Counted from the stretch's first letter, positions 26,223 through 33,098 are shown. The stretch is 64,000 bases of DNA from JAGXKT01 sp964531695 (GCA_964531695.1 CAZHEH010000002.1:124001-188000); one strand, 5' to 3'. Notes: generated from the sequence alone by a model not told the origin. Translations and numbers: made by a program.

Positions 26223-26849
26223 CTACGCCTTTCGGCTTCGCCGTCTCAAGAGCCCCACGCCGCCTATCGCCAGCAGGGACAGGCTGGCCGGCTCGGGGAC
26301 AGCGCCGAGATTGAACGTGTACACCTCGGAGTCCGCGTACGTCCCGGTCGTGTCCGTGAGGCGATACGACACCGTGTAGGGAAGCGTCGGGTCCAGTCCG
26401 TCGGGCAGGTGGTAACGCATGTGTACGTGATGGTTCGCGTAATCACTCAGCGTGAACGTGGACCCATCGGCGGTCAGGATCGGTGCCATCAGATCGTCGA
26501 AGAACAGCAAATCGGGTGTGGCGAAGACCCGTTCGACGAGGATGTTGTAGTCCACTCCTCGCGTGCCCTCCAGGGCATATGTCGGGGCAGTGTTCTGACC
26601 AAAGCCAGGTTCGACGCGGATGTACCCGCCGCCATACATCTCGGTGAACTCGTAGTACTCCTGGCCGTAGGGATTCGGGTTGGTGCTCCAGTCGGCGTTA
26701 CAATGCCGATAGAGCTGGGATGTGTCCAGAAACAGCGTTCCTTCGTCCTGTCCGACCAGCAGGTGGTCGTATGGGCAATCCGCGACGGCAACAGACGCGG
26801 CCGCGCCGATCGCCAGAACCGCCATGCAGAGCGTTCGTCCATATCGCAT
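26223..26849 (-). CDS. PEP-CTERM protein related to the all3515 type
   Basis: A 208-residue exported protein: signal peptide (MRYGRTLCMAVLAIGAAASV to AVA), a beta-rich domain, and a PEP-CTERM signal VPEPASLSLLAIGGVGLL then RRRSRKA. In the domain, VERVFATPDLLFFDDLMAPILTADG and the His cluster NHHVHMRYH align with VERVAF...FAPVLTANG and FHHHQWF of the all3515-type protein at 27615, so the two look like paralogues. His-rich exposed loops fit a metal-binding role (inference). It ends the minus-strand cluster, 22 bases after the pseudopilin stop. Confidence 0.88.
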   Translation of the reverse strand: MRYGRTLCMAVLAIGAAASVAVADCPYDHLLVGQDEGTLFLDTSQLYRHCNADWSTNPNPYGQEYYEFTEMYGGGYIRVEPGFGQNTAPTYALEGTRGVDYNILVERVFATPDLLFFDDLMAPILTADGSTFTLSDYANHHVHMRYHLPDGLDPTLPYTVSYRLTDTTGTYADSEVYTFNLGAVPEPASLSLLAIGGVGLLRRRSRKA

Positions 26850-26871
26850 ATCGTTTTCTCCTTGAAGTCTT

Positions 26872-27552
26872 TCAGTAGTCCAGAGGCCCAGACCATTCCG
26901 GGGCCTTCTTGGGGTTCCAGAGGTTTCGGGTGCCGGGCTTCCAGGTCTCCTCCAGCGTCATCTGGGCGGCGTGCCCATCGGCAAAGAGATAGCTGGCCTT
27001 GTCCAGGTGGCGCTCATGCGCCACGTGATTCTGCGGGTCGGCTGGACCGAACCACATCTCGGGGTGTACGTGATCCGCGCCGACGACACTTTCGGGGGTT
27101 TCGCAGGCGTAGATCGTCTCCATGGGGCGAGGGACGCCGCTCAAGCGAGAGAAGTCCCTGTTGTCGAACCGGGCGTTGGTCGAGTAGCTCGCCCACCGAT
27201 ACTGGCCCCACTGCGCCTGCGGCGGCGGGTTGTCCCAGTCCAGAAACGTGTCGGCCCGGTCGCTCGGACAGCGGTAAAGCAGCCGGGTGCCCGAATACGG
27301 CTGGAGGGCGTTGATCCACCAGGACTCGGCGGGGTTCTCGTGCAGCGCGCACGAGCTTGGCGGGTAGTGTTCACCGTTCTCGGTGGCGTACATCTGGATC
27401 GCCAGGCCCGTACTGCGCATGTTCGACAGGCAGACCGTTCCGCGAGCCAGTTCCTTGGCCCTGCTCAGCGAGGGCAGGAGTATGGACACCAGCAAGGCGA
27501 TGATGGCGATCACCACCAGTAGCTCGATCAATGTGAAGGCCTTGTTGCGCAT
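26872..27552 (-). CDS. Pseudopilin-like protein with H-x9-DG motif
   Basis: A 226-residue planctomycete-type protein. The prepilin signal KAFTLIELLVVIAIIALLVS is followed by SILLPSLSRAKELARGTVC. The C-terminal part contains RHLDKASYLFADGHA, the H-x9-DG motif of the DUF1559-like family. It sits between two PEP-CTERM genes in the Zur-linked cluster, mirroring the pseudopilin in front of znuA at 19039; the two have the same N-terminus but different globular domains. Function beyond export/assembly by type II/IV machinery is unknown. Confidence 0.9.
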   Translation of the reverse strand: MRNKAFTLIELLVVIAIIALLVSILLPSLSRAKELARGTVCLSNMRSTGLAIQMYATENGEHYPPSSCALHENPAESWWINALQPYSGTRLLYRCPSDRADTFLDWDNPPPQAQWGQYRWASYSTNARFDNRDFSRLSGVPRPMETIYACETPESVVGADHVHPEMWFGPADPQNHVAHERHLDKASYLFADGHAAQMTLEETWKPGTRNLWNPKKAPEWSGPLDY

Positions 27553-27571
27553 GGCGACCTCGCCTGGATGA

Positions 27572-27601
27572 GCCGGGCGGGCCCGTAACGACCCGCCCGG
27601 C
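27572..27601 (-). terminator. Strong hairpin between PEP-CTERM and pseudopilin genes
   Basis: A perfect 10-bp stem (GCCGGGCGGG / CCCGCCCGGC) with a 10-base loop fills the 62-base gap after the all3515-type gene. It sits in the same position as the stem at 18986-19016 in the + strand cassette. It may lower expression of the downstream pseudopilin or stabilise the upstream message. Confidence 0.55.
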
Positions 27602-27614
27602 GATCCGGGATTCT

Positions 27615-28301
27615 CTACTTCCTGCGGCGGCGGATCAGCGCCAGGCCGCAGAGGCCCAGCAGCCCCATCGTGGTCGGCTCGGGCACCGTCACGAACGAGA
27701 TCGTGTACTCGTCGGACGGAGCGAAGCCGGTCGTGCCGAGGTCAATGGCCTTGAACGTGGCGTCGAAGGTCTCGCCCGGACCGGCCGCTTCCGCAATGAA
27801 CCACTGGTGGTGATGGAAGCCCCACGCGCCGAGTTCGCCGTTCTCGTTGTACTTGGTGTCCATGAAGATCTTCGGGAGCTCGTACGTGGCCCCGTTGGCT
27901 GTCAGCACCGGCGCGAAGGTGTCGTACTCCGCCATGGAGAATCCTTCGTCGAAGGCCACACGCTCGACGGCAATTCGCCAATCAGGTGTCGTGCCTGCGT
28001 CGGTGCCGCCCAACTGCCAGTTGCCGTGCGGGGGATGCCCCGAGTGCCAGCAATACAGGTACTCGCAGGCGTACTTGCCGGCCAGCGGACCGGACTCCTG
28101 ATAGAGCAGTTCGAGCGGCTCACCCCAGTTCGGGAAGCCGGGCGTGCCGGGAACGGAGAAGAACCAGAGCTTGTCATCGTCAGCCGTTCCCCAGGTCTGG
28201 TCCTGGTTTCGGCCGATGTGGGTGTGGGCATGGGCAAACGCCATCGAGGCGGGAATCGCCACGGCGCAGAGGATCGTCAAGACGGTACGGTTGTAGATCA
28301 T
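27615..28301 (-). CDS. all3515-family (Zur-repressed type) PEP-CTERM protein
   Basis: A 228-residue exported protein matching the all3515-type Zur-repressed PEP-CTERM family known from cyanobacteria. Signs are a mature N-terminus HAHTHIGRNQDQTWGTADDD, LYCWHSGHPPHGNWQLGG, WRIAVERVAFDEGF, FAPVLTANG, FHHHQWFIAEAAGPGETFDA and GTTGFAPSDEYTISFV. The signal peptide is residues 1-23 and the PEP-CTERM tail is VPEPTTMGLLGLCGLALI then RRRRK. The many His pairs suggest zinc binding at the cell surface. It lies under the divergent zur promoter region with a DUF2946-like gene between, agreeing with the family's known Zur control. Confidence 0.88.
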   Translation of the reverse strand: MIYNRTVLTILCAVAIPASMAFAHAHTHIGRNQDQTWGTADDDKLWFFSVPGTPGFPNWGEPLELLYQESGPLAGKYACEYLYCWHSGHPPHGNWQLGGTDAGTTPDWRIAVERVAFDEGFSMAEYDTFAPVLTANGATYELPKIFMDTKYNENGELGAWGFHHHQWFIAEAAGPGETFDATFKAIDLGTTGFAPSDEYTISFVTVPEPTTMGLLGLCGLALIRRRRK

Positions 28302-28479
28302 GTCAAAAAGCTCCTATCGAGTGTGTTGAGTCATCTGGGATACGTTTTCCTGCCATGTTGGCGCGCAGTCGCCTTCCAAGGCGACTTGCCGCGCCGCCGG
28401 AAGCGCACGGTCAGTGCACTTCAGGTGTCTGAAAGAGCAGGATTCTGTGTGAAACGGAACGATTCAGAATGAGCGGGAC
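28302..28479 (-). other. Gene-free gap inside the zinc cluster
   Basis: No coding sequence is seen. ATTCTG (28442-28447) and CAGAAT (28465-28470) form an inverted repeat with a 17-base spacer just downstream of the DUF2946-like stop. This could be a weak terminator or a second operator for the PEP-CTERM gene; neither is proven. Confidence 0.3.
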
Positions 28480-28884
28480 TCAACAGATGGGAGGGGCGCG
28501 GGGAGAGCGGGCACGCAGGTGCGGCTGATGATACCCCACGCATCGAGGCATCGGGCTCGCGACGGCGCGCGGGGTTCGCACGGCCGGGACGGCCGGGGGA
28601 ATGTTTTCTATCGCCTTGACAACGGCAAGGGTCTGGCATATCGGGCAGGTGGCGGGGTCGTGCGCGTGGGCGTGCGACGCGCCCGAGCGGATGCTTACGC
28701 CCGGCTCACCGCTCGTATGCCCGTGCGAGGATCCGTGACAGTGATCGGTGCCGTGGCCGCAGGCGGGGCAGTCATGCGGCGCGGCATGGCTGTGCTCGGC
28801 CGCCAGGTGAAGCGCTTGCAGAAGGCCCGTGCCCTGGAGGGCAATCCCGGCCAGCATGAGCAAGATGGGCGAGCGGTTCCTCAC
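28480..28884 (-). CDS. His/Cys-rich exported protein (DUF2946-like)
   Basis: A 134-residue protein starting at GTG 28884 (MRNRSPILLMLAGIALQG), with an N-terminal signal/anchor helix. The centre is packed with metal-ligand residues: EHSHAAPHDCPACGHGTDHC, SSHGHTSG, SHAHAHDPATCPICQ. The terminus ends RSPRAPPIC, like the RAPP ending of DUF2946 proteins, which occur beside metal transport genes. It is divergent from zur, 112 bases away, and is the first gene of the minus-strand cluster. A zinc-binding or zinc-sensing envelope role is inferred. The ribosome-binding site is weak, so the start is less certain. Confidence 0.72.
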   Translation of the reverse strand: MRNRSPILLMLAGIALQGTGLLQALHLAAEHSHAAPHDCPACGHGTDHCHGSSHGHTSGEPGVSIRSGASHAHAHDPATCPICQTLAVVKAIENIPPAVPAVRTPRAVASPMPRCVGYHQPHLRARSPRAPPIC

Positions 28885-28940
28885 GGTTGCATTCCGGCCT
28901 TTCCCGTCAAGGGCCGAGCACGCCGTTGACGAGAACGCTT

Positions 28941-28971
28941 TTGATAATAAGAATGCATTCTCGATAATCAA
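28941..28971. promoter_or_regulatory. Overlapping divergent promoters with Fur/Zur-type palindrome
   Basis: On the + strand TTGATA (28941-28946) and GATAAT (28963-28968) are 16 bases apart; on the - strand TTGATT (28966-28971) and TATTAT (28944-28949) are also 16 apart. Between them lies AGAATGCATTCT (28950-28961), a perfect 12-bp palindrome. A Fur-family repressor bound here would block both zur and the DUF2946-like/PEP-CTERM operon. The base-level features are seen directly; the regulator identity is inferred from position. Confidence 0.65.
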
Positions 28972-28996
28972 GCTCGAAATCCGAGGCCAACGCACA

Positions 28997-29377
28997 ATGT
29001 CGCAACGGAATACCGCCCAAAGGGCGGCCATACTGGACGTGCTCACCGGCGCCGAGGCCCCGCTGAGCATCGAGCAGATTCTCGCCAGGGGCCAGCAGAC
29101 CGTGCCCACGCTCAGCCAGGCCACGGTCTATCGCATCCTGAAGCGGCTGCAGAGTCGGGGCGATGTTGTGACGGTCCAGTTGCCCGGCCGGACGCCGCTG
29201 TACGAGTTGTCGGGCAAGGGGCACCATCACTTCTTCCGCTGCCGGCGATGCGAACAGATGTACGAGGTCACCGGCTGCGATGGGCTTGTCGACCAGTTGG
29301 TCCCGCGCGGTTTCTCTCTGGAGGATCACGACGTGTTCCTCTACGGGCTGTGTGCTGACTGTACGCCTGGCCACTGA
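28997..29377 (+). CDS. Zur-like Fur-family repressor
   Basis: A 126-residue Fur-family winged-helix regulator, probably zinc-sensing. The N-terminal DNA-binding part includes TAQRAAILDVL and SQATVYRILKRLQSRGDV. The hinge/metal region shows GKGHHHFFRCRRCEQMYEV, and a second Cys pair LCADC closes the protein, giving the structural zinc site. Fur, PerR and Zur cannot be separated by motif alone; Zur is chosen because of the adjacent all3515-type PEP-CTERM gene, the His-rich protein and the znu-like importer. ATG 28997 follows the divergent operator directly, suggesting autoregulation. Confidence 0.88.
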   Translation: MSQRNTAQRAAILDVLTGAEAPLSIEQILARGQQTVPTLSQATVYRILKRLQSRGDVVTVQLPGRTPLYELSGKGHHHFFRCRRCEQMYEVTGCDGLVDQLVPRGFSLEDHDVFLYGLCADCTPGH

Positions 29378-29407
29378 GCCCGTCACGCGAGTCAGAGACG
29401 TTGAGAC
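29378..29407 (+). repeat. 30-bp imperfect direct repeat, left copy
   Basis: This 30-base word matches 31955-31984 at 27 of 30 positions. The copies flank the decayed recombinase-associated gene and the HEAT lipoprotein (2.5 kb). They may mark the ends of an old insertion or simply be a dispersed repeat. Confidence 0.5.
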
Positions 29408-29429
29408 CCTGCGTCGCCTGTCGGCTATG

Positions 29430-29903
29430 CAGGGCAGGCGATCACATTCCCATGCGGCTGCGCCGGCGCAACGGCCGGTGCATGGTGCTGACCGAAGGGG
29501 GAAGCCGCGCCCGTCTTGGCCGCTCAGCACATCGAAGACGCCAACGGGGCCAACCGGACGCTGATCGCCCGTCTCCGCCGCCCAGCACCTTGAAGACACC
29601 AACGGTGCCAACCGGACGTTGATCGAAGCCATCGCCAAGGGGCACCGCTGGCGGGCCCAGCTCGAATCGGGCGAGTACGCGAGCCTCGAAGACCTGGCCA
29701 AGGACGTCGGCTGTGACCGCACCTACGTCGGCCGCATGCTCCGGCTGACCAGCCTCGCACCCGACATCATCGAGGCGATCCTCCGCGGCGACGAACCCGA
29801 CGGCCTGAGCCTGGAGAAGCTGCGGAAGAATCTGCCTTCGCCAAGGCTACGGCAGACAGGCCTGCCGGTGCGGTGGGAGGAGCAGAGGAAGTGGCGAGAA
29901 TGA
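29430..29903 (+). pseudogene. Decayed recombinase-associated small protein gene
   Basis: The sequence codes, in three different frames, for pieces of a small protein often found beside site-specific recombinases in mobile elements. Pieces are IPMRLRRRNGRCMVLTEG (frame of 29401), then GEAAPVLAAQHIEDANGANR in the next frame, then TLIEAIAKGHRWRAQLESGE and a helix-turn-helix-like part ending VRWEEQRKWRE. The first shift falls at a G5 tract (about 29496-29500); the second is explained by a 58-base tandem duplication (29521/29579). A 30-base in-frame insertion at 29837-29866 interrupts the C-terminus. The family recall is moderate; the decay itself is plain. The last open piece (from TTG 29619) could still make 94 residues. 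Confidence 0.6.
29513..29630 (+). repeat. 58-bp degenerate tandem duplication
   Basis: Two copies of the segment coding for AAQH(I/L)ED(A/T)NGANRTLI start 58 bases apart (29521 and 29579), differing at several positions. As 58 is not a multiple of three, it puts the downstream copy in another frame. Confidence 0.75.
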
Positions 29904-29921
29904 ACGCCCACCCTGACCGGC

Positions 29922-29953
29922 GCAGTGAGGCCGCGTCCGCGCGGCCTTACTGC
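29922..29953. terminator. Bidirectional terminator-like hairpin
   Basis: GCAGTGAGGCCGCG and CGCGGCCTTACTGC pair over 14 bp with one G-T, loop TCCG. It lies between the convergent pseudogene (+) and lipoprotein gene (-), 28 bases from the latter's stop. Confidence 0.65.
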
Positions 29954-29981
29954 GTACGTGTCGAGGGTGTTGTTGGACGAT

Positions 29982-31409
29982 CTACTTCTTCTTCACTGCC
30001 TCCAGAATCCTCTTCTGAATCCCCTCAGACTTCCATCGTCGAGTGTTCCCCTGGATGACTTCGTTCGGTTCGAGGGTGTATCGTGTACCGTCGATGTCAA
30101 CCATGTAGACTGCTTCAAGCGGCAGTGGATCTGACAACACTTCGTCGGGGGGGGCGGAGACAACCCGCCGGAGAAGCTCCGCTTCAGCACGCGGTATGGG
30201 GGCAGGCGTCCACCGTCCCGTCTTGCCCTCGATCACGAGGCTCAAAAGGTTGGCCTTTGGTGGCGCGGGTTTGCCGTCGCCACCAGCCGCTGGTTCGGCT
30301 GGCTTCTCTGTCCTCTGTCTGTTCACCATCGCCTCCGCGCCTGACACTCTTGCCGGGCGTCTCAGCCCCAGCGCATCGAATACCTTCTGGGCAACCGCAT
30401 TCTCCCTGGGCAACCATGTGATCACGGTACAATTGTCGTTGAACCCCAGGACGTACAAAGGAGCACTGCATGTGGACATGTAGAGATCAACTTTCTTCTT
30501 CCCGGCCTCATCTTGGCCGAATGGAAGGACGCCAAAGAAACCGGCGGTGAGTGACGCAGGCAGCGTCTTGGGTGTGAGCATTGGGCCAATGTCAGGATTT
30601 GTCGGTTCAGTCTCCCACGTTCCACCGATTTGGGCTTCGAGCGACTTCTTTGCAGCGCCAAGATCGGACGGTTTGCCAGCAGTGCTGCAAACCGACGCCA
30701 TCGCTCTGATCGCTTCGCCCTGGAGCCCAGGGTCAGATAGCAGCCTCTTCAGGTCCGCCATAGCGTCGGGGTTGGACGGGGCGATTCGGCCAAGGGCCAA
30801 CACGGCCGCATGCCGCACGGCTTGGTTGTTATCCCGCGTAAGCTGCATGAACAATGACTCGGCCTCCACATAGCCAGCATGCGAAAGGAGGCTGATGACC
30901 GCAACCGTGTCTCGGTCCCAGGGAGAGAAGGCAAGCCGGCGTGCTGTCGCCGCTGCGTCCCGGGCCATCCGCTCGCGGTAGAGCTTCACCAGTTCCGGCT
31001 CCACGATGTGGAACTCCTTCTCCGCCGTCTTGGTGTTCATGCGTTCCTTGAGAAAGGCGAGCAGATCGGCGGCCCGGAACACGTCGCCCAAGTAGTGCTC
31101 GTCGAGCCCGGTCGTGAATTCGACCGGCCCATCAGATGTTAAGACCGTGTAGACGGCCACCCCGTCTACGGCATCCCCATCAAGAAGCCAGTGAAGGTGT
31201 TCCCGCACGCGCTGCTGGCTATAGAGCAATATGGTCGGATCTGAGACGATGCGTCCACCGACGTGGTCGGGGTGCGTCGCTCCGTCCGCCGCATGTATTC
31301 TGGAAACGGGCAGGATATAGCGAACCACGATCTCATCTTTGGCCGTGGTCTCACGTTCGGGGGCCTCTGCCTGACACCCCACGAGGATCAGCGCGAACGT
31401 GAGCGCCAT
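29982..31409 (-). CDS. HEAT-repeat lipoprotein of unknown function
   Basis: A 475-residue protein with a lipoprotein signal MALTFALILVGC (Cys near residue 12), which decides the ATG at 31409 over an upstream ATG at 31469. After a 130-residue N-terminal domain a helical stretch around residues 155-260 looks like HEAT repeats (DTVAVISLLSHAGYVEAESL ... NNQAVRHAAVLALGRIAP). A C-terminal region begins near residue 400 and ends in Lys-rich VKKK. I do not recognise the family. Its GC content and codon use look slightly less biased than the ribosomal genes, in line with an accessory region. Confidence 0.75.
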   Translation of the reverse strand: MALTFALILVGCQAEAPERETTAKDEIVVRYILPVSRIHAADGATHPDHVGGRIVSDPTILLYSQQRVREHLHWLLDGDAVDGVAVYTVLTSDGPVEFTTGLDEHYLGDVFRAADLLAFLKERMNTKTAEKEFHIVEPELVKLYRERMARDAAATARRLAFSPWDRDTVAVISLLSHAGYVEAESLFMQLTRDNNQAVRHAAVLALGRIAPSNPDAMADLKRLLSDPGLQGEAIRAMASVCSTAGKPSDLGAAKKSLEAQIGGTWETEPTNPDIGPMLTPKTLPASLTAGFFGVLPFGQDEAGKKKVDLYMSTCSAPLYVLGFNDNCTVITWLPRENAVAQKVFDALGLRRPARVSGAEAMVNRQRTEKPAEPAAGGDGKPAPPKANLLSLVIEGKTGRWTPAPIPRAEAELLRRVVSAPPDEVLSDPLPLEAVYMVDIDGTRYTLEPNEVIQGNTRRWKSEGIQKRILEAVKKK

Positions 31410-32122
31410 GCCAGCGCCCACGCTGGTGATATCCGCCGCAGCTTGTGGGCCAGAATCTTCCATGTCCATTCAGACGCCCAACCTACGCGATAGTTCCGGT
31501 TTTTTCGATACCAAGAATGTGGAGCAACATTGGCCAAGTCGCAACTTTTTCTCGTTCGACGCTGTCACCGGTGACACGCCCCGCGCGGCCCCTTGCCGTC
31601 GCTCGCGCTCACGTCCCCGTTGCAGTGCCAAGCAGTGCCATTGCAGTGCCACGGGGCGCTCACGTCGCGCCCTGCCTGCCGGCAGGCAGGTCACATGACG
31701 GTCTTTTGGCACCTCCCTTCGCCCGGAGCTTCGGAAGGCAGGCGGCAAACGTCACCCGCCTTCGCCCCTACTCCGCCAGGGCTACGAAGGGCTACGGCGT
31801 GCCGAGCAGTGACGGGCTTGTGGTCCCTTCGCATGCAGGCAAAGGCGGGTGCAACTCGCACCTACCCCGATTCGGCGTAAGTGGCTGTAATGACACGGCG
31901 TGTATCTCACGGGACGGGGTGGATCCGCCGTCGCCACGGCTATGGCGGGACAAGCCCCGTCACGCGATTCAGAGACTTTGAGACGGTCTCGGCCCGCTTT
32001 CGGGCGTTCCGGGGGCGTACCCCGTCACGTGGTTGGGCGGGCAAACGGCAGAGAGGAGAGCAGGAGATCCGTCTTCGCCTACGGCTTCGACGCGACGAGT
32101 CCTCCACCGGTGGGCAACGGGC
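31410..32122. other. Gene-free accessory stretch rich in palindromes and repeats
   Basis: About 700 bases with no supportable gene on either strand. It holds TGTCACCGGTGACA (31563-31576, perfect palindrome), GCAGTGCCA three times (31622, 31632, 31643), a 20-base palindrome at 31671-31690 built on CTGCCTGCCGGCAGGCAG, CCTTCGCC/GGCTACG words near 31745-31800, and the right copy of the 30-bp direct repeat (31955-31984). It looks like debris of small mobile repeats. Confidence 0.6.
31955..31984 (+). repeat. 30-bp imperfect direct repeat, right copy
   Basis: Partner of 29378-29407, 27 of 30 identical, same orientation. Confidence 0.5.
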
Positions 32123-32374
32123 TCAGAAGTGCTTCTTTGCGAACGCCCGGCCCGACTGAGTCTTGAGGTACTTTTCAAAAGCAGCGGCCTTGGTCTTGTC
32201 TCTGAAGGCCACGGCCGTTTCGATCCGCCAGGGCGCAAACTTCGACGTGTGAGGGACTTTGCCGCCGTTGTGGGCCTTGACGCGTGCGGTCAAGTCCTCG
32301 GTCATGCCTACGTACCAGTGGCCGGGCGGATCGATGCTCTGAAGCATGTAGACGTACCAGAATTGGCCTTCCAT
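32123..32374 (-). CDS. GIY-YIG nuclease-domain protein
   Basis: An 83-residue protein consisting of one GIY-YIG (UvrC-type) endonuclease domain. WYVYMLQS and HWYVGMTEDLTARVKAHNGG supply the two Tyr motifs and conserved Arg; FEKYLKTQSGRAF at the end matches the family. Such single-domain proteins are common and often mobile; their role is unclear. It lies beside tandem repeats and a scaffold gap, 330 bases from tmRNA, on the same strand. Confidence 0.88.
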   Translation of the reverse strand: MEGQFWYVYMLQSIDPPGHWYVGMTEDLTARVKAHNGGKVPHTSKFAPWRIETAVAFRDKTKAAAFEKYLKTQSGRAFAKKHF

Positions 32375-32383
32375 GGCTGCCTT

Positions 32384-32660
32384 CCGTCTTCGCCTGCGGC
32401 TTCGACGCGACGATGGCTTGCCGAGANNNNNNNNNNNNNNNNNNNNNNNNNNNNNNNNNNNNNNNNNNNNNNNNNNNNNNNNNNNNNNNNNNNNNNNNNN
32501 NNNNNNNNNNNNNNNNNNNNNNNNNNCGTAGTTCGCCGCGTTTGGCGGAGCAGATGCCCGTCTTCGCCTTCGGCTACGACGCGACGATGGCTTGCCGAGA
32601 CGTAGTTCGCCGCGTTTGGCGGAGCAGATGCCCGTCTTCGCCTTCGGCTACGACGTGGCA
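32384..32660. repeat. 74-bp tandem repeat array containing a 100-N scaffold gap
   Basis: The unit cgtagttcgccgcgtttggc... repeats with a 74-base period (32527 and 32601), and part of the unit (cttcgcctgcggcttcgacg, 32388 on) also precedes the gap at 32427-32526. The true copy number is unknown because the gap lies within the array. Within the unit TTCGCCGCG / tttggcggagc words recur. No gene is supported here. Confidence 0.8.
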
Positions 32661-32701
32661 GTCTTCGTTCGCCGCGAGACAAGCTCGCGGCGAACGAAGA
32701 C
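32661..32701. repeat. Perfect 18-bp stem-loop touching the tmRNA 3' end
   Basis: GTCTTCGTTCGCCGCGAG (32661-32678) and its exact complement (32684-32701) flank a 5-base loop. The right arm ends one base from the mature tmRNA 3' end, so in the precursor this stem would directly follow it and could act as terminator or processing signal. It shares TTCGCCGCG with the neighbouring repeat array. Confidence 0.75.
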
Positions 32702-33056
32702 TGGAGCCGGCGGGAATCGAACCCGCGTCCCGTGACGTTTCAGCACCGGCGTCTACGTGCGTATTCGCTCGTTTGCTCTCGTCGCGGGCGGCTCGGAGCG
32801 ACACGATCCGCCTGCGACCAGCCCGACGGTAGTCCCGACCGGGGAACCGGGCGACTTCCGGTCGGCAAGCCCGCTGTTTGACGCCCTTCCGCGACCCACG
32901 GGCGAGGTCACGGAGGACGGGTCTGCGCTATTTACGCAGCCATTGCCAACTGATTGTCGGCAAGTAAAGTTAGCCCAAGGGGTTTAACGAGGCCTCCTTG
33001 GAACCTCGGCACGCAACCGGCACCTCAGCTCGTCCGGTCGAGTCCATTTCGGCCCC
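32702..33056 (-). ncRNA. ssrA: tmRNA (SsrA)
   Basis: Transfer-messenger RNA that frees stalled ribosomes and tags the unfinished protein. On the minus strand the 5' end GGGGCCG pairs over 7 bp (one G-U) with CGGCTCC at the 3' end, followed by A; CCA is not fully encoded. GGGTTCGATTCCCGCC is the T arm. The tag frame, 32961 down to 32932, reads ADNQLAMAA then TAA, if GCC is the resume codon; the AA ending fits known tags. A -10 TATAAT lies 37 bases upstream. About 355 nt is the normal size. Confidence 0.93.
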
Positions 33057-33092
33057 GATTCCGGCGTGAGACGCCGCATGTACTACGTCGGT

Positions 33093-33098
33093 ATTATA
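33093..33098 (-). promoter_or_regulatory. -10 box of the tmRNA promoter
   Basis: A perfect TATAAT on the minus strand in GGTATAATACC, giving a start near 33086 and a short 5' extension that RNase P would trim. The -35 region is poor (ATGCGT at 17 bases). Confidence 0.6.

Noticed and set aside
32427..32526. Loss of sequence as a biological deletion
   Set aside because: Exactly 100 N is an assembly placeholder, as is 39682-39781.
29378..33056. A prophage or intact integrative element at tmRNA
   Set aside because: No integrase, structural phage gene or attachment duplication of the tmRNA end is visible; only repeats and one decayed gene.
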